The notes under the pieces: model-generated
What the model saw: only the letters and a program-made list of their open reading frames with translations
Told to the model about the DNA's origin: nothing
Database searches by the model: none
Part shown: one piece after another, positions 60,122 to 64,000 of the stretch
Position numbering within the stretch: the first letter of the stretch is position 1
How the letters are laid out: each line of letters starts with the position of its first letter
NCBI RefSeq assembly: GCF_910592395.1
Contig: NC_088320.1
Span: 6,634,001-6,698,000, forward strand
Source: Lineus longissimus
Lineage: Eukaryota > Nemertea > Pilidiophora > Heteronemertea > Lineidae
Direction of reading: 5' to 3'
Length of the DNA stretch: 64,000 bases
Program-made: the position numbers and the translations under genes

Positions 60122-62963
60122 GATTTTAATTGAAACCTTTGAAAATAAGACATCGAGAAATGTGATTAGTAGGATTGCAATTCTATAACTGTGTTAAAAA
60201 GTGAGATGAATAAGGGTGGCCATTGACATGGTTATTTAATGTAATTGACCTACTAACCCCATGCGGACCATCTGTTGATGACTTCCTTGTTTTTTATGAG
60301 TAGATAAAATGATATTCGATTCTCCTATGTCTATGTATATTGCGTAGAAACATGATCTGGGCGATTTCGTTACATCGGTAGTATTGCGACAGTTTCATGC
60401 TTTTAAGTGTGGGCTACGAAATGTAGCAGCATTCCTTTGGCCTGCTTAGTCCATCAATATGAAACCAACTTAATATCGGTAATTCTGGTGGTAAATACTT
60501 CACCCTAGTTACAGTATACACGTGTGCCATTTGTTGGCGAGGCGAGTTTTTGATCATCCAACAGTTGATAAACTGTTTTTGACTTGTGCACATTTAAAAT
60601 GTAAAGCTTCGTATCCATCCCTTGTGGTCTTGTGACAATGCTTTCATTCTTTCCATTGCACATTCCCCGGTACAAACTTTGGGAACATCCAACAAGGCAA
60701 GACTGAGGTACATTTTATGTGTGGCACGTCACAAGGTCACAAGCAAACAAGGAACAACTACACCAGCGAAAAGTCTGAGGATCCGCAGTTTTAAGGGATA
60801 ATTTCAGAATCAGGAGTCAGGAGTCAAAGAAATATGGAGTGGTAAATATCTTAAGATATGATAGTGATGTAGGTTAAATTATTGCGATTTGCTGTAATGC
60901 CTTATCAGAACAAGACATATTTTCCGAAACGAATTGATTGAAAACCTACCTGTCTATTACATACTCCTTCGGATCAAGGGTTACTGAAGAGCATATCAAC
61001 TGAGTCCTGTTGTCAACGAATAATATATATGGCAACTCCTGAAAGTCAGAAATGCATGTGTTAATTAATGGATTAGATGGTGTTTAGTCAAATGAACGAT
61101 AGAGGGGTTGAGATCAGACACCTTATTGAATCGTTGTGTTTCAAACAAGTTAATTTAATCGATCAACCACCATCAGTTATACACTGATGCAACTACGCAT
61201 GCACTTCAATCCCAAAAATCTTCGCGAGGAGAAGAAAACTGGACTTTTTAGAATAAAAAAAGACGAATAAGAATCGTCGTTTTGAGAAGGATAAAGGGGA
61301 GAAAATATCATTCTGTTTCTCAGTCAAACATCAAAGAATGATATTCGTAAAAAAGCTTACCTTTTAGCCAATTTCATCAGTTCAGGGACAATCTCGAGCT
61401 ACACTGCCCGATCATGTTTCTGTGTCAGAGACGCGACACGGAATGACTTAGCCGCGGAATGCGGAATGGCGTGATGCCAAAAACTCGGTGGGAGAAACCC
61501 GAGGCAACTGTAAATAGGGAACTATCCTTATTAGGATGAGGATTTGTATTTGACTCCGATGCGATTTATTTTTTCAATCAAGGTTAACGGTCAAAAAAAC
61601 CAATTCGGTTGCCGATTTTTTTGAATTTAGCTGCTGTGAGCCAATGCCAGAGATCATTGCCGAATTCCCTAGAAGTTAGTCGTGCGTGAGCTTGGACATA
61701 CAGTTGCATGCAGCCGTTGCACTGTCTTCGGCGCCTCCTCCATGTAATGGAGATGTTCACGTCAGCATCGGAAATGGCGAATGTCGTGGTCCAGTGAAGC
61801 ATAAAACGACGGGGCAGAAAATAATGATTACTCATCTCGCTATCTCGCAAGTTTATAACAAGTCGCCCAGAATCATCCTTTCCAAGAAACAGTCCGATCA
61901 AATATACAGAAGATAAAATGCGTCGTCAGTGTCCCTGTTTTAACGGTAATTGGGGTGCGGTGCATCGTCTATCATATTGATACAGTGATCGTTAATGTGG
62001 TTTTTTTTGTCAGTTGCAGTAAACAGATTTCACGAGATAGTCTCTTGTGCGTACACGATCATAGGCCTCACTGACAGTACGTGTATCAATTCATTCCAGC
62101 TCTCCACACGCATAAATATAAACTGCTTGCACCAGCCGGAGTCACGAGCCACCAAGTTGTACATCAAGAGTAGTTGGGTTTTACATGGCAACATTGATAT
62201 GACCCGACCGCGACACAATTCTGAAACTGATACTTCCCTATGAACCAGGCCACAAGCTACAGTCACAACACACGGTCTGGGACAAGTTTCTAGTGACATG
62301 TCTTCCAAATCACGAGCGTCCGGGCGGCCAAAAGGCTGAAGTTGTGATATTTTGTCTGAAAAACGAGGGCCCTACTTGTTTTTGAATGACACAAGGTATT
62401 CATTATAAGGGCATTTTAATGCTGAAAAAGCTGTCTGGTGCCCAATTACATTTCACGCGACGGTTATACATGTAGTTCCCATTATCGAATTCCGTGTTAA
62501 AATGGAGAAAAATCATAACCTGAATGAATCATCATGCTATTCTGATTTCCGTTCCGACTTGAACCTCCATGCAGCAATCATCTTTTTGTGGGTCAGTGCT
62601 TGAACGATGCGACGCGCAAGGCGAGAAACTTCACCATGACGTCACCGTGACCCCGCTTCTGCGTAAAGTTCGACCACGGGCACAATCGGGCAACTGGAAG
62701 ACGCGGGAAAATTCTACTACATCACACAATGACTGGGCAAGTGTCGCTTGCCTAGTAAAAAATCCGGAAAAATGTCTGACGACCTCATCAGGTTCATTAC
62801 CTCGGACCCGCTCGATGCATAAACGCAGGCGGCGCTCAGCGTTTCAAAGGAAAGCCAGCCATAAGCAACCATGCTACCAATGTGGCTGACAAAATCGAGC
62901 ACGGACTCTCTCAGTGCGGGGATCTGTCGACCTGGATCGCGGCAGATTTCGGATTATACTGCG
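60122..62963. other. Region between TRIM and the channel gene
   Basis: Probable TRIM 5' intron (60,137-61,360) and first exon (from 61,361), then non-coding sequence, presumably including both promoters in divergent arrangement. Open frames around 61,600-62,300 lack motifs and splice support. Confidence 0.4.
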
Positions 62964-63133
62964 ATGACAAGCAAGTCAAGGGGTAGCAGTGGCTACTTTG
63001 ATGGACAGCGGAGGTTTGAGGCCCTTACTGAAGTTAGGCAAGAAGCAGAAGCAATCACGTATCAGTTCACACAGCAGTCTTCAATGCATGGTCTGCAATA
63101 CATCGGATCATCTGTAAACCCTGCACTCCGAAG
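62964..63133 (+). CDS. First coding exon of a DEG/ENaC-family channel (partial)
   Basis: From ATG at 62964, 56 codons plus two bases reach a donor AG|GTAAGG at 63133/63134. The end (FTQQSSMHGLQYIGSS...LRR) matches the conserved cytoplasmic stretch just before the first membrane helix of degenerin/ENaC/ASIC channels, whose His-Gly pair (HG) is needed for gating. The first transmembrane helix would begin in the next exon, outside the window. In the same frame an ATG at 62871 is also possible and would add 31 residues. If correct, the protein is a trimeric sodium channel subunit in the plasma membrane; ligand cannot be told from this exon. Confidence 0.55.
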
Positions 63134-64000
63134 GTAAGGGTATTTTATACTTACATGCAGGTTCTAGTTTTAGTGTCAAGATTGAAGGGAATATCTCTAT
63201 TCTTTTTGTTACAATTTACTTTTGTGCTTCTCTCACAAACCTTTCGTTAGTTTGTTGAATATAACTGGTAAGCACATTTACATTGCTCATGCAATATTAA
63301 CTTCGAAAAGCTTTTGAAATACTAGCCCTTTTTTAAAAGGTAACGCTTCTGACAAATTATATCGAAACATATTGTCTCCGAGTGTAGCAAAAATCCATAT
63401 AACAATGTTGCTGAAATGTAACAGGCACAGCCCTTAGAGAATGTGTACAAGTCAATGTTATGTGGCTTTGCACTCGGGTTTTTTGTCGGCCATCCGATAC
63501 ATATAATGTAATAATTCAAGGAATTCAATTTTACCCTTTTTAATTTAAGGCAAATTAAGTAACTCTATCAAATAACACAGTTATGCTATAGATCAGACCT
63601 GATGTGTGCTGAGTTGCGCAAATCGCAATGCATTAAACAAAATTCATTCAGCGCATTGGATTGGCTTCTGTGTTAATCACAGTTGTTATTAATGATAACC
63701 GCAGAATCATGGAAGGAAGAAACCCGCGAGAGTTGCTGATGTATCTGAGGCTGTATACTATTTGACGGAAACATCCGTTACGAGTTAGTTGAGGGCTCCC
63801 CTGTTACTAAAAAAACGTCAACAAGGTTTTGCCTACTCGCTCAGAGTACAAGCTCGTCGGCTAGAGGCAGTGGCGACACATTATTTCCACATCAATGCTG
63901 ATGACAAAAAGACTGTGATCAACAATGTCACTGGATAATAAATCACTTGAAATACCGCAAAAGCGAGATGATTTTTGTGAAATGTATCAACACAATTACA
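63134..64000 (+). other. Probable first intron of the channel gene
   Basis: No frame with channel motifs; AT-rich spacer to the window end. Confidence 0.4.

Overview
The window looks like nuclear DNA of a marine ribbon worm (phylum Nemertea, probably a heteronemertean such as a Lineus- or Cerebratulus-type animal). The main reason is a five-copy family of small secreted proteins. Each has a signal peptide, a basic six-cysteine domain and an amphipathic C-terminal tail, an arrangement I recognise as the nemertean 'worm cytolysin' family (Cerebratulus A-III / parbolysin type). Short exons with GT..AG introns, AATAAA signals, several non-LTR retrotransposon types, a Harbinger transposon, a tRNA-derived SINE and a TRIM gene all fit a repeat-rich invertebrate genome. 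I see no rRNA gene, canonical tRNA gene, CRISPR array or bacterial operon. Species assignment is inference.

Layout. 1-7,700: two cytolysin genes head to head (A on minus, cut by the window start; B on plus) inside a large inverted duplication with a mosaic of smaller inverted repeats at its centre. 7,700-11,410: a 3.7 kb stretch absent from the paralogous flanks. 11,410-16,900: the rest of gene B's 3' flank (SINE, LINE fragment), interrupted by a 2.76 kb foldback-type transposon. That element has minisatellite-filled inverted arms, a 10 bp target duplication and a captured protein-kinase fragment. 16,900-23,000: two non-LTR retrotransposons, the second with a long open reverse transcriptase frame. 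23,370-28,700: cytolysin gene C on minus, its 3' flank split by a Harbinger element. 30,000-37,060: a third non-LTR element with an RNase H domain, an integrase-OTU gene remnant, and an inverted RNase H fragment.

31,289-56,786 is a recent direct tandem duplication (unit about 12.75 kb). Each unit carries an RNase H-bearing LINE 3' end, the integrase-OTU pseudogene, an inverted LINE fragment and one cytolysin gene (D, E). The breakpoint lies inside the LINE. 56,787-64,000 is lower-copy sequence with a complete one-exon TRIM protein on minus and the first coding exon of a probable DEG/ENaC-type ion channel on plus, running off the window.

How it fits together. The cytolysin genes appear to have multiplied through two modes visible here: inverted duplication (A/B, and C against D) and direct tandem duplication (D/E). 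Both happened in a transposon-dense setting. The signal-peptide exon is identical in all five copies, while the mature domain differs, including loss of conserved cysteines in A and B. The transposons act as duplication substrates, as insertions that date the copies through empty sites, and as changes to upstream and downstream flanks that may alter regulation.
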